Of a DNA stretch of 64,000 nucleotides, positions 46,790 to 59,450 are shown in pieces (the first letter of the stretch is position 1; each line of letters opens with the position of its first letter). The stretch spans positions 22,010,001-22,074,000 of the forward strand of contig JBITNC010000002.1 of the NCBI GenBank assembly GCA_050084985.1. Direction: 5' to 3'. The translations under genes were made by a program, and so were the position numbers. The DNA comes from Nageia nagi (lineage: Eukaryota > Pinophyta). A model generated the notes under the pieces. It was not told where the DNA came from. It did not search any database and was given only the letters and a program-made list of their open reading frames with translations.

Positions 46790-47065
46790 TGAATTTTTTT
46801 ACTTAAAGTTTATCTAGATAATGCATGCTTAGTACTTAAATTTTAAGTTATAAGTTAATGATGCATTCTTTACTTAAATTTGTTAAGTTAAAAGATGCAT
46901 TTTTACTTATTTTTTTTAAGTTAATGCTTAGGAATTAAATTTTTAAGTAAATAATGCATGTTTAGGTCTTGAATTTTAAGTTAATGATGCATGTTTTTTG
47001 ACTTAATTTTAAGCTATGGAATGATGCATGCTTATTACTTAATTTCTTAAGTTATGATTCTTCCT
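46790..47065. repeat. Degenerate repeat around TTAAGTTAATGATGCATG
   Basis: Around six loosely spaced copies (roughly 45-50 bases apart) of TTAAGTTAATGATGCATG joined by CTTATTACTTAAATT-like words. ATGCAT palindromes recur in nearly every copy. Confidence 0.65.
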
Positions 47066-47069
47066 TATG

Positions 47070-47914
47070 CAAGAATGGAATGAACTTGTACAAATATGAA
47101 ATGCAGTAAAGATGTCCTTTAGGGGTTGGTAAACAAAACCCATTGGACATTTAGGTTTCAAATCTTGAATGTATGATGTTTTTACATATGCTCTTTTACT
47201 TCATGTTTTGAATTTTGATTTATTTACTTATGCAATAAAAAATGCAAACATTGATATGAGCAACCCCCTAAAATGAACACATTTATGTGTACATTTTGCA
47301 ACATGAATTATTTGGGGAGCCATGAGGCGAGGATAGGCAAACTAGAGCCTTCAAGTTTGATGATCCAAATGGTGAAAAATTCATACTTCTCAATTGACCC
47401 TAAGTCCTTTGTTGGTCTAAACATAACTCAAATAGGTGGATAGGCATGTGTGTAGTGATATCACATGTTCGCATGTCCATTCAGGGATTATCTTGATAAC
47501 CTAGGAGGATAACTTGAAACCTAATCAAGATTAATAATTTGGCTGATCCAATAAACATCATAACCTTGGAAAATAGTAGGTACTTCTCCTTGTAAAAGTA
47601 TAATACTGACCAAGATGAATTGGTTAAGGATTGATAGTACTTGGGATCCTCTTATGTGGGCATCTAAGTGAAGGCCTAATTTTAAACAAGAAAACAAGCC
47701 TCAACAATGTCACTCTACATCTATGGTTCTTAAGATGAGAAATATATTTAGGTGCATGGATTATTTGACTTGTAAAACATTTGCACTTGTGAATCAAATC
47801 ATGCATCTATCTAGTGTTAAATTTAACATGTATTATTTACTTGGTTAAAACTTAACATATAATGTTGTTTATTGAATCACATACTTATTATTTTTTCACA
47901 TCATTATGTAGCAA
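47070..47914. other. Intergenic DNA upstream of copia E
   Basis: The 5' LTR and primer site of copia E would be expected here, but I find neither a match to the LTR at 52557-53055 nor a tRNA-Met primer site. No gene supported. Confidence 0.45.
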
Positions 47915-48870
47915 ATGGAAGACTCCTTTTTACCCAAACACATTCTTGATGGTTCCAACTTTGGTATTTGATAACCTTGGATGAGAGTTGAATTATAGGT
48001 AAGGAAGCTTTAGCAAATAGTGAATGAGATCCTTGTACCTCCTACAGATGAGAAGGCACTAGAGCTTTACAACATAAAGAATGAGTTGGCAACTTCTATG
48101 ATTTAATGTGCAATTTTAGATGATGTGCTCCTAATGATTTCCTCTTTAACCTCAATAAAGGAAGTTTGGGATAAGCTTAAGCAAATCCACCTTGATTCAA
48201 ATTTTTTAATAAGGTTTACCATTCTCCAAAAGTTGCTTCAATATCACAAAGGGGAAGATGAAAATATTTCCATCTACTTGAATAAAATCATTGATCTAAG
48301 AACCCAACTTGTTACTTGTGGGTGTAATTAGATCAATGATGAGTTCATGGTATTCATAATTCTTCAAAACCTTTCTTCAAAGTTTGAAAACTTTGTAACA
48401 GTTATGAAAATAAGGCTTGATGATGAAGAAGAAGTATTCTCCCTTAAGAACCTTTTAGGCACCTTTTGAAGTATGAGAAAACCCTTACTAATAAGGTGTT
48501 GATTTCTTCTTTTAAGGATAATAATGTTGCTCTTAGAGAAACCATGACTCATTTCAATAAGAAGTTCAAACATCAAAAGAAATCTTATCTTTCTTCCTCC
48601 AAAAGGTTTGAGAAAAGAGGAAATGGTAACAATAGTAGTAGGAACAATGGCAATAACAACCACTTCAAGCAACGAGATAGAAAAGGTAAAGCAAAAAATC
48701 TATATCCTAAAGAAAATTTTGATGGTAATTGTAACTATTGCAGCATCCAAGGTCGCAAAAAAGTTGATTACTATAAAAAGAAAAGAGAGAAAATGAACAA
48801 AGGTAATAGAAATGTAAAAAAATTCAAAGGAAGGAAGAATATTCATGCTGGTTTTGCTACAGTGCTCTAC
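47915..48870 (+). pseudogene. Copia gag of element E
   Basis: Opens MEDSFLPKHILDGSNFGI and a stop, then in later frames KEVWDKLKQIHLDSNFLIRF and DENISIYLNKIIDLRTQLV, the UBN2-type copia gag core. A basic, Asn-rich stretch leads to a knuckle NCNYCSIQGRKKVDYYKK (48730-48780), where the CCHC His is Lys and the last Cys is Tyr, so zinc binding is lost. Confidence 0.85.
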
Positions 48871-49086
48871 TCCATGTCTCATTCTTTTTCATTTGATTGG
48901 ATTATTGAATTTGATTGCACTAATCACTTGTGCTTTGAAAAGAAAAAGTTTGAGAATTTTCACAATTATAGAAAAGATGGAGTTGTGATAGGTGATAACT
49001 CTACCTTTGAAGTCCAAGAAATTGGGAGTGTGTTGATTCATAGAAAGTTTTTAACAATATGCTCTATATTCATAAGCTTAAGATGA
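48871..49086 (+). pseudogene. Copia protease fragment of element E
   Basis: DWIIEFDCTNHLCFEKKKFE (from about 48894) corresponds to the copia protease block D-W-I-I-D-S-G-C-T-N-H-M. The active-site D-S-G has become E-F-D, so it is dead. Confidence 0.8.
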
Positions 49087-49249
49087 ACCTTCTCTCCCTA
49101 ATCTAAGTTGATAGAAAAGGGTACTCTTTTGAGTTTGACTCTCAATCTTAGTGCATTAAGAAACGACTTACCATGTTGGTTAAAGGATCAGTGAAAGATG
49201 ATCTCTACAATATGGATCAAGTTCTATCAAAGATTGTCTTGCTTCTAAT

Positions 49250-50219
49250 ATGTGTTCTAAAGGAAATCTTTGGCACCATCATTTAGGGCACCTTAACCAT
49301 AAGAGTATTAAATTCATGAAAGACCAAAAACTTGTGGAAAATTTGCCTTCAATTTCTTTTTCAGTTGGTCTATATGAGAAGTACATTCTTGGCAAGATGC
49401 ATAGATAAAAGTTTGAAAAAGATAAAGCAAAAAGAGCATCTCAACCTCTTCAACTTGTGCATTTAGATTTGATAGGTCCATTTTAAACTAAGTCACTTGA
49501 AGGAGCATCTTACATCTTAATCTTCATTGATGGCTTTAGTAGGATGACCTTTGGGTATCTACTTGAGCACAAGGATCAAAATTTTGAGAGTTTTAAGGTT
49601 TTTAAGGCCTTTGTTGAGAATCAAACTAACCTTAAAATCAAGATGTTGATATCAGATAATGGGGAAGAATATAATAACAATGAGTTTAATGACTATTGTG
49701 CTAATTATGGAATCAAGAGGTAGTTTACAATTCCTTGCACTCCTCAGCAAAATGGTGTTATCGAAAGAAAAAATAAAATAAGTATGGAAATGGCTAGATG
49801 CATGTTGGGTAATCTTCCTAGTTTCTTGTGGGGGGAAGCTATGAGTATTGCTATTTACATCTTAAATATGTTTCCCATAAAAGCCATTCAGAAAAAAAAC
49901 TCCTTTTGAAGCATGGTTAGGAAGAAAACCTAACATTTCTCACCTTAGGGTGTTTGGTTGTGAAGTATTCTCCTACATTATTTTTAAGAAAAGAAAAAAG
50001 TTGGACTAAAGAGTTGAAAAATGCATCTTTGTGGGTTATGATAGTCAGCATAGAGGGTATAGGCTTTACTCTCCATCCTATAAAGCTATGTTTATTTCAA
50101 AGGATGTAAAGTTCAATAAACTTCCTAAAGAATCTACTTCTAAAGAGGATGTTGATGATCTAGAGGATTCTTCAATTGCATCTAGCTGGTTAGATATTGA
50201 TGTAGATAAGTCACCTTAG
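49250..50219 (+). pseudogene. Copia integrase of element E, catalytic triad retained
   Basis: WHHHLGHLNHKSIKFM (zinc-binding pre-integrase), LVHLDLIGPF with the first Asp, YILIFIDGFSRMTFGYLL, ISDNGEEYNNNEF with the second Asp (near 49650), and TPQQNGVIERKNK with the catalytic Glu (near 49763). All three D-D-E residues remain although stops interrupt the frame. The tail 50031-50219 (GYDSQHRGYRLYSPSYKAMF) is the usual copia integrase-RT linker. Confidence 0.88.
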
Positions 50220-50329
50220 GAATAAAATTCTCTAACATAAAGGGTAACAAGGAGCATGACCTTGAACAAATATTTATTTTCCAATATTGATAATAAGCAT
50301 GAGCTCTCAACCTTTAAATAAGCTTCTAA

Positions 50330-51781
50330 GCACAAGTGTTGGATGGAAGCCATGAAAGTGGAGTATGAGGTGTTTATAAAAAATGAAACTTGGGATTTGG
50401 TTTCTTATCCCAATGAGAAGAATGTGATTGTTAATAAGTGGATCTATAAGGTCAAGTTTAATTCTATTAGGTATATTAAGAAATAGAAGGCAAGGTTAGT
50501 AGCTAAAGGTTTTGCTCAAAAATACGATGTAAATTATGAAAAAATCTTTGCTCCCATGGAAAAGATGCATACTATCAGGATTATCCTTGCTCTTTTTGCA
50601 GCTCAAGGATGGAAAGTTTTTCAACTTGACATCAAGAGTGCATTTCTCAATGGTGACTTACATGTGGAAATCTTCATGAATCAACTAGAAGGGTTTATTG
50701 TGGAAGGCAAAGAGTCCTTTGTGTGCAAGCTAAAGAAGTCAATTTATGGACTTAAGCAAGCACCTCTAGCTTGGTACAAAAAGATTTCAAGGTACTTTGT
50801 AGATATTAGATTCTTCAAGTGATTTTTAGACTCTAATTTATATGTACTCAATTAGGGAAAAGACATGGTCTTATTCTCCTTTATGTGGATGATTTTTTGA
50901 TTATTGAGAATAATGATGAAATCATTCAAGAGTGCATATCCAAACTTAAGGCAACATTTGAAATGACTAATCTTGGTCTCTTGCACTAATATCTTAGAAT
51001 GTAAGTGTATCAATATAAAGATTGTACTTACCTTAATCAATCTAAGTATATATCAAACATCTTACAAAAGTTTAAAATGGAGTGTAGATATGCTTTGATC
51101 CTAGTCTCTCCTAAAATCACTGTTTCTCTAAGCTCTAAGTCTTAATTAGCTGATGCTATAGCTTATAGGTAATTAATTGGTATTCTTTTGTATTTAACTA
51201 TATCCAAGCTAGATATTACCTTTGTAGTGAGTTTGATGGCACAATTCATTTAGAAACCTTATGTTGAGCACCTTAATACCGTTAAGCAAATCTTGAGGTA
51301 TGTTATAGGGACTAAGGATCTTACTCTCAAGTATTCTAAGTTACCCTCATTTATTCTCTCTGGATTCTTAGATTTTGACTATGGGGGACATAGAGATGAT
51401 AGAAAATCAACCTCTGCATATGTGTTTAGCATTAGTTTAGGTGCTATCTCTTGGGCTTCCAAGAAGCAGCCTACTATTTCTCTTTCCACCAAAGAAGCTG
51501 AATATCATGCCATGTCTATTGTAGCCTAGGAAGCTATTTGGATAAGACATCTTCTAAAAGAAATTAGGTATAAATAAGGTGGCTCATCTTTGATTCCTTT
51601 AGATAATCAATCAGCTGTTTCTTTAGCTAAGAATCCTATGTTCCATCAGAGAACAAAACATGTGAAAATCCATGCCCATTTTATTAAGAAGAAGGTTCTT
51701 GATGGCATCATAGACCTGGAGTATTATCCATCCATCTTGAAATTTGCTAATTTGTTCACTAAGCCCCTCCTAAAAGCTTAA
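50330..51781 (+). pseudogene. Copia reverse transcriptase and RNase H of element E
   Basis: WDLVSYPNEKNVIVNKWIYK opens the RT. 50556-50822 is open and carries FQLDIKSAFLNGDLHVEIF with the first catalytic Asp and KSIYGLKQAPLAWY. After a frameshift LLYVDDFLII puts the YVDD pair at 50882-50893. RNase H follows at 51293-51781: RYVIGTKDLTLKYSK, DYGGHRDDRKSTSAYVFSI, ISWASKKQPTISLSTKEAEY and ending KFANLFTKPLLKA. Frameshifts and stops make it inactive. Confidence 0.9.
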
Positions 51782-51822
51782 TTTTGTAAGCTTAAAGATG
51801 CTATTGGGTTGGTGAATTTGCC

Positions 51823-51836
51823 CTCAAAGGGGAGTG
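51823..51836 (+). other. First polypurine-tract-like site of element E
   Basis: TCAAAGGGGAGTGAAG lies just after the RNase H end. A second such site precedes the LTR at 52557, about 710 bases later; which one primed synthesis is unclear. Confidence 0.5.
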
Positions 51837-51989
51837 AAGTTTGAATTCTTGTGTTGAATTCATGTTTGTGATGACAACTTCACCCTTACGAGGATTTTGT
51901 GTTGTATAGTGTTGATTTTGTTGTATACCTTTATGGTAAGTTCACTCTACATGAGGAACTTTTTGTATAAATTATTAAAGCAAAAGATT

Positions 51990-52090
51990 GGCCAATCTGG
52001 CACTGTTCAGTTATCCATATGTGAGAAACTCTTATGTGTCTTTTGGCACTATTTAGTTATCCATATGTGAGGAACTCATATGTGCATGCT
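51990..52090. repeat. 48-bp tandem duplication in the 3' region of element E
   Basis: GGCACTGTTCAGTTATCCAT followed by ATGTGAG near 51999, repeated as GGCACTATTTAGTTATCCAT near 52046. Confidence 0.75.
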
Positions 52091-52546
52091 CTATTTTGTA
52101 ATGATAATCAACACATATTTTATATATAATAGGTGACTAATTTTTTTGGCATGGCATTTTCGTGATGACTTATAGTGCACCATTGATTAGCTCATGATGG
52201 CATTTTTGTGATTCATCTATCCTTATTGAGATGAATATGTTGCATTTGACTGATCTTGTTATTTGAGCTGCTTATGACTTACAAGTTCCTTTGAGATTAC
52301 AGGTTACATACCTTAGTTATGCAAGATCTTAGAGATTCTTCATGACTTGCAATTGGATGACTACTTCATGTACATTGAAATTGATTATGGTTAATGCTTG
52401 TAATTAGCAAAGTAGTGAGTCTCAAACTAGATCTTTCTTACTTCACAATATGTAAAAAGTTCTCATCTCTATTGTATCTATTATGAGGAAAACTCTTTTA
52501 CTTTCTCTTCTTATTCTCTCTTACTCGCTCTATCCCAATATTGTAT

Positions 52547-52556
52547 TAAGGGGGAA
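52547..52556 (+). other. Polypurine tract next to the 3' LTR of element E
   Basis: TTAAGGGGGAA directly before TGTTGGAATG, the classical copia purine tract and LTR start. Confidence 0.75.
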
Positions 52557-53055
52557 TGTTGGAATGTATAATGCATTATTGTAAAGGTTTGTATTAAATC
52601 TTCTATGTAAGTTCACTAATACTTAAGGGTATCATTTGATACCTTAAGTATTTAAGTAAATATGATAATGTAATTTGTCCTACACTCCATGTCATGAGCA
52701 TGCCCCTTGGGTAAAAAGATGTGCATGTCATGCTTTTGTACAATGGATAAAAGGGTGATCCAAAGATAGGTTTTGGCCTATAAATAGAAGGCTCCCTCTT
52801 TGTGATCACAAACCAATTTGTGGAGTAAAGTTATGCTATAGGATAGTGTTTAGGAGAAAAGTGTAGGATTATTTTAAGAGTTCATATTTGTTAAGAAGAG
52901 AGATCTAATTAGTGGATGTACTTCTAGTTGGAAGAACCACTTACATTTTGTGTTTTCTTTGTGAGATTGCTTTATGAGTTTGTTAGATGTGTATTGTGAG
53001 CTTTCATGTGATCTTGAGAGTTTAGATTTATTCTTATTATAGTTCAATTCTCACA
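52557..53055 (+). repeat. 3' LTR of copia E (or solo LTR)
   Basis: Starts TGTTGGAATG and ends ATTCTCACA, 499 bp. A TATA box CCTATAAATAG lies at 52778-52788, giving a normal U3 length. No partner LTR found in the window, so the right edge is inferred from where gypsy F coding sequence begins. Confidence 0.6.
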
Positions 53056-53060
53056 CTTTT

Positions 53061-54890
53061 ATTTAAAAATGAGATAGAAAAATATCTCAAAGTTATATTC
53101 ATTAAACCCATTGATTATTCACCTTATATTTCGAACATAGTCCTAACTATGAATCCAAGTGGAGAGGTTAGATGTTGCATAGATTTTAGGGACATCCCTA
53201 AAGCATGCCTCAAGGATAGATTCCCTCTTCCTCACATTTATATGATTGTAAATTTAATATTTTTGTATGAATGTATCTCATTCATATATGGCTTCTTAGG
53301 ATACAATCATATAATAATTAATATGGATGATATGCACAAGATAACTTTCTACACTCCTTTGGGAATATTTTGCTATGAATTCATGCCCTTTGGTCTCAAG
53401 AACATAGGATCCACATATCAAATACCCATGATTCTATATTTTATGACTTGATTCACAAAATAGTTCAAGTATATATGAATGATATCTTATTCAGATATAA
53501 GAAAAAGGAGGATCATCTAAGATATTTAGAAGAAGTTTTTGAGAGATTAAGAAAGTATAAGCTAAGATTTAAATCTTGTAAATTTATGTTTTGAGTTTTA
53601 AGTGGAATTTTGTTAGCCTTGATTATCTCCAAAATAAGGATATAATAGATACTAAGAAATTAAAATCCATCAATGGCATACCTCCTCCCAAGGCTCCTAA
53701 GTAATTAAGAAGTTTTGAAGTCAAAATGACTACTTATGAAGATTCATCTCTCAATTAATGGATAAGACAACTTCATATAGTTACTTGCTCAAGAAGTATG
53801 TTAAGTGTGTTTAGGACAAGAAATTCTAAGAAGAATTTAAATAAATACAAAGGTATTTACTTAATCCTCCTACTTTATCTATTGTTGATCATTGCAAGCT
53901 TTTGTTATTATATATCTCAGTAACAAATCAAGCCTTAGGGGAAATATTTGTTCAAAAGGGGGTTGATAAAAGATAAAGGGAAATATACTATATTCCTAAG
54001 ATATTACTTGAGCATGAAAATATATATACTCCAATTGAGAATATTTTTTATGCTATTGTATATTCTAGTGAGAAACTAAGGCATTACATGATAACAAACA
54101 CAACATTTATGGTGGCTCAAGTTGACCCACTTAAATATCTCGTATCAAAGTGACATATTCAAGGAAATACAACCAAAGAAGTGTTGTTATTACAAGAATT
54201 TAATCTCCTTCATATACATTAGAAAGCTATAAAAAGATAAGACATAGCTAATTTTCTAACTAATGCTTTATGTGAGGATTCTACTCCATTCCAATATGAA
54301 TTCAAAGATGAAGTTGTAGTATTTGTAGAAGAGGAGGAGGAAATGTAGACTCTTTTATTCAATGGCTCAAAGTGACTCAAAGGGAATGGGGCAAGGATAA
54401 TGATCATTAATCTTAAAGAGGGATTATTCCAATGGTGTATCAGCTCAACTTTGACTAAACACATATTATGACTAGTATGAGGCTTGAATTCTAGCTATGA
54501 AAGAAATAACCATAATTAATACTCAAAATATGATCATATATGGAAATTATCAATTAGTAATCAATCAAATTAATAGAGATTACAACATCAAAGATGAAAA
54601 ATTAGTTCTATACAAGGATTTGGTTAGGAATTGATCATCATGTGAGTCAAGAAGGTAAAATTTGAGAGCATCCCAAGGAACAACAATAGGTTTGTTGATG
54701 TCTTTGTTGATGCCATGGCTAGTACTACATTAAATCCTATCCTAATAGAATATGAATAAGCCTTCATCAAGATTCAAAGTTTGAAATATATTTCTCATAC
54801 TAAAGGCAAATATGTCATGACTAATTGTATCCATAATGAAGATATATTTGCATTTTATGTTGCACCTCATGCTTCTAAAAGAATGTAATG
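53061..54890 (+). pseudogene. Ty3/gypsy pol fragment F (RT and RNase H)
   Basis: KNEIEKYLKVIFIKPIDYSP begins the RT, then NPSGEVRCCIDFRDIPKACL, DRFPLPHI, FYTPLGIFCYEFMPFGLKNIGSTYQ. The active site at 53472-53483 reads Y-M-N-D instead of Y-V-D-D, losing a catalytic Asp. The thumb region KKKEDHLRYLEEVFERLRKY follows. RNase H-like stretches continue to about 54130 (YISVTNQALGEIFVQKG, YAIVYSSEKLRHYM). The wording fits the Athila/Tat side of gypsy. Gag, protease and integrase are not seen. Confidence 0.8.
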
Positions 54891-55349
54891 TTCTATGGTT
54901 TGATTTTTTGTGATGTTGTTAATAGTTGACTGGTTGAATTAGTACTCCTCCAACATCAACTTGACTTTAATTGCCTCAATTACTTACAAGTACAAGCCTT
55001 TATTTCCTTCCACATGCATGAAGATGAGTATTTCATGATCACAAATATGATTTTGTATTGTTCAAAATTAATTTTGTACTCAAGCATGGATGCCATTATA
55101 ATCTCTCTAACTTTTTGGATGCACCATTACTTATATCAATCTTTTAGAGTGTCAAACACTCAATCTCTTTTCTTAAAGCATGTATAGGGATGAAGTCCCA
55201 TTATATTATAATTAAATTATTCATTCTACACATGAATAGTAAAAAAAAGATTTGTATCTCTTCTTTATGTTTCTCATTTTTATGTGTTATTACAATTAAT
55301 TAATTATATGTAGAGTGTTATTTATCTGGTCTAAAGCTAAACTAAGGTA
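54891..55349. other. Non-coding DNA between gypsy F and element G
   Basis: No recognisable domain; could be the tail of gypsy F. Confidence 0.4.
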
Positions 55350-55354
55350 ATATT

Positions 55355-56331
55355 TGTAGACACCTAAAAATTGCATATCTTGAGTACATTTATCCTAATC
55401 AATATCAATGTCAATCAACCTAGTCAAAATTAGAGTCATATAAGCCAATCAGATTAGTTACCAACCAACCTATTGATCATTCACTCAACATGCTAGTTAA
55501 TTTTCAAAACCTAATTGGGATTTTGATAATCCATTTGGTATGCTAGTTAGGTTTAGGTCTTTTATATAGGTCAAAATCATTTTATATTATATTTATAGCT
55601 CCATTTTAAAAATCTATCTTTTGTTGTGACCCAAGCCAAGCTTGTAACCTACCACCACCCTAATCACTATCCAAGCATCTAAGCACCCAAACATTAATTT
55701 GCTATAATTTTAGGAGAAATCGTGGGTACATAAAAGATTCATCCTCCCATTTAAGAAAAATGAAGGTATAATTTTGATTTATCAGTATTATATGCTTGTA
55801 GGTTATGTCTTTTAGGTTTTGTAGGTACTTGGAGTCTATTGGAGCTATTGAGATAAAATTGTATCCACCATAGCATAGTGTTTATGTGCATGTAGCTTGC
55901 ATGTTAAGTTAATATCATCCTAGGCTTTTTCTTATCATTTTTTATTTATTTAGAGCTTATATATTTAACATGCAATAGAATTTTAGCATAGATCTCTTGT
56001 ATGCATGTCATTTTATTATAAAAAATAATAAAAATCATATCATTTAGCATCATATTAGAACATAGCATAATATCATTAAGCATTTATTATTTTATATCAT
56101 TCATTTGATTGCAAATAAGAGGGCTTACACTATCATCTAGCATTTTGGCTTTTCTCCAAGGTATTAAAGACTTGTGGATTAAAGTCCCACTCTAACACTT
56201 TGTGCATGCAGATGTTAAATAGCTAAAAAATAAGGATCATAGAAGCATACCAACTTAATATCATCCATATTCTATTGTATGCCTTTTGAATATCTCTTAC
56301 AAGGCATTCCATGAATAAATAAGGTAATATA
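55355..56331 (+). repeat. 5' LTR of element G
   Basis: Starts TGTAGACACC. Aligns with 60054-61048, for example GGAGCTATTGAGATA and AAAATAAGGATCAT-type blocks and the AGCATAGTGTTT word in both. Confidence 0.85.
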
Positions 56332-56334
56332 AAA

Positions 56335-56355
56335 TGGTGATCACAATGGGACCCC
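56335..56355 (+). other. Primer-binding site of element G
   Basis: TGGTGATCACAATGGGACCC three bases inside the LTR. It resembles the TGGCGCC-x-CAATGGGGACC-type site of plant gypsy elements in layout; the tRNA is not certain. Confidence 0.45.
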
Positions 56356-56969
56356 TTGGTCCTTGAAGTGGAAAAAATCAAAGAAGATCACTCAAAACCT
56401 AATCTTTATTTTTGTTTCTTTTATTTTAGAACTTTATCTTGTCTATTTCAGTATCTTTAGGTATTGACTTGTTTATGGAATTTTGTAAGTTCATAGATAT
56501 AACAAAAATTTAGAAGTTTCAAAATCCCAGCCATCATCAAGAACTAACCAATTTTAATTAGATCAATTTAAAACTACAAATTGGTCCTAAAAATTCTGAT
56601 TAAACTTCAATTGATATTCTACAAACCAATTCAATTCAAATGACTATCTATAGGCTAACCAATTTGATATTAGGTAGTAGTAGTCCTATGTCAAGTTATT
56701 TGTACATGTTATATATCCTTATCATAGAGTTTATCATTTTTAATTTCTATAGGTGTTATTGTGACCATTGATATGGTTGATTGATCATCTTGCTAGTTGG
56801 TGCTATTAATCGATACTTAACAGACCAGTTAGAATTAGATTATGTAATCTTTAATGCATCAACAACTGCATAAACTTAGAATTGAACATCTAGGTTAATT
56901 TTTTCCTATTTTTTGTATTTAAAATTTTGCATTTATTTGATCCATAATATTTTTTATATGTATTATAGG

Positions 56970-57004
<35 letters not shown>
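56970..57004. repeat. (TA)n microsatellite
   Basis: About 35 bases of uninterrupted TA repeat inside element G. Confidence 0.9.
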
Positions 57005-57006
<2 letters not shown>

Positions 57007-57559
57007 TTTTGGGTGGGAGTGTTTGCAGCATCCATTTAGTGGCATTGACATATTTACTTTCAACATTGCATTAATCACATTGATCCTATGTTTTTTTTGG
57101 GGCACATGAACTTTATTCATATGGCCTCACCTACACTTGGAGGTCATTGCCAAGGTGGGACACTTGAATTGATCTTGAAATGATCCACACCCCTAGATAT
57201 TGATTCTTTACCTCAAAACGTTTGACTAGATTCATCTAGGGAAACTAAATAAGAAGTCAATTTTCCATTAAAAGGTAATTTCATTAATCAATATAAGAGA
57301 CTAATTGAGCAAATAATATACTAAAATAAGATACATTACTACTACTATGGTTGTACATTTTTGAATTTGATCATACAAGATTATTTTATCATCATACAGG
57401 TTATTTATGATTAACTTTGTATACATTAAACAAGATTATAACAATACTTTAGGTTGAGTGTCTATTTTCTTTCTTTGGTTGGTACCATTAAGAAATTTGA
57501 TCATACTTTAGAATTTGGTTGCTTGCTAACATATTGTTGTATATATCTTAATAATAATC

Positions 57560-57817
57560 ATGAGCATGCATCCTTCACTAGGTTTTAGTCCATCCTTGGG
57601 TCCTTATTATGATATGTTCCCCTTTAGAAGCAAGACCCTTGAACCAAATCATGTTGAATCCCTTATCAATGACTATCCTTTGCTTCAACATGAGCCTTCA
57701 CAACTTAGGAGGCAATTCTTTAAGAACCCCCTTGTTCAACATATTTTAGTATTGCATCATGAGCAACTTCAAGTACTCCAACCTTGTCAAAAAATCAAGT
57801 CAATTTCTCAAGAGTAA
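57560..57817 (+). other. Short open frame in element G, unknown
   Basis: 85 codons (SMHPSLGFSPSLGPYYDMFP, then EPSQLRRQFFKNPLVQHIL), the only protein-like stretch of the interior. It might be a scrap of a gag leader; no domain recognised. Confidence 0.25.
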
Positions 57818-57849
57818 ATATTGATCCATAATTTTTAATCAAGATCTAA

Positions 57850-59450
57850 ATCATTAATTACATCAATATGTAATCAAGTATAATCTTCCCCTTCATTATT
57901 TTCATCATCTTCATTTTCACCTCTTGATTCCTTATTTTCATCTTGTTCATCATGATCATCATCTTCTTTATCATATTTTAACTCTTTGATGTCATCATAT
58001 TTGAAAATGTTTTCCTCATCATTATATTTTACATGATCCCAATCATTAAACACAACTCATCATGAACCAAATCAATAATCATTATCATCATTATTTCCCC
58101 AATATATATCATTTCAATCCTTAATTCTTTCGATATTTAAATCACTAGCACAACAACCAATCAATGTTAATCTTGAATCATAATCTTGGCAAAAAAATCA
58201 ACAAAGTTAATCAACATCATGATTACATCATCTTGTTATGTCATCCAATCAAGTTATCAAGACCAAGCAATATTCAGTGCAAAGATGAGGGCCAAATCAC
58301 ACTCTCACTCCCTTGAGGATATCATCTTATCATCATTAAGACCAACTTCAACATACTTTTATTGAAAAAATAGATTCTTTCAACCAAATGAAATAACAAA
58401 GCAATTCTCATCAACTTAGTCCCCAAGGCATGATTCATCATCCCATCTTAATCCACAAAGATCATGAGCAATATCAAGTTTCATCTTCCTATCATTCTTC
58501 ATCATTTCATTAAAGAAAAATCAAAAGTATTGAAATCATTCCTAATCAATATCAATATTGTCTTATTTTTGTGATACAATATCATTATCATCCTTTTCAT
58601 CATCATAATATCACCATTTTATTGATAAGTTTCATCATTTTCATCAAGCATTATTGAATTACTTTCATTTTTTGTCATATCATAGGTAGTATAATCAGTA
58701 ACATCATTGTCATCATTATCTTGAGCAAAATCATAATAATGATCATCATCATTATCATAAGAAACAACGTCACATATTTATATTTTAGATTCATTCATGT
58801 ATCATCATCTTGTATTCTCATCAATTCTTTATTTTAATTTTATTATCTTAAGAGTCAATACTAGATCCTACTCCTCTTTTGCAGTCAGGGTAGGATAGCA
58901 ATCATTCATCTCCTAGCACCATCATGATTCTTCTTTTTCCCTTGCATCCTTTTTACCATTTTATCTTCATCATTTATTTCCATTACCTCTTATCATGTAA
59001 TCATATTTGCTTGTATATATCATGGTATATTTATCTTTTTTTTTTCTGTGTATCATAATTATCAATATGTTTTCATCAAGCATGCCTTGCATCTTATCAT
59101 CATTATTGTATTATCGTAAGCATATATCTTTGAGGTCTATTTGACTCAACATTGTTATCACTAACCACATGCCTAATTTCCCAATGCAAATGTAACCACT
59201 TGGGTCACAACATTTATCGAGTTGCATTACAAATCAATCCCTTAGGGTTGATCATCGATTGTTGACTCTCATGTTTTCTGAGGGAAACATAGTCTTATGG
59301 AATATGTGATAATAAATTTGAGATTAGTAGATCTCTATGATCATGTTTTCATCCTCATCATTCATCAAAGAGAAATAATCATATATTATCATCATCATGA
59401 GCTTTGATATTTGATATTATATCATCATAGCATGATCAATGAGTAATTAA
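57850..59450. repeat. ATCATC-rich low-complexity interior of element G
   Basis: About 1.6 kb in which CATCATC, TCATCATTATCAT and similar words recur irregularly, with G strongly depleted on the plus strand. No frame of useful length. Confidence 0.75.

Larger units (their letters stand above)
47915..53055 (+). mobile_element. Ty1/copia element E, nearly full pol, 5' LTR missing
   Basis: Plus-strand order gag, zinc knuckle, protease, integrase, RT, RNase H, purine tract, LTR: the Ty1/copia order. Scattered stops and frameshifts break it into pieces, but domain content is almost complete. Gag starts at 47915. A 3' LTR is called at 52557-53055; no 5' copy is seen, so the element is 5'-truncated or its 5' LTR has decayed. 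Its right end abuts gypsy F pol sequence, suggesting insertion into that element. Confidence 0.85.
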
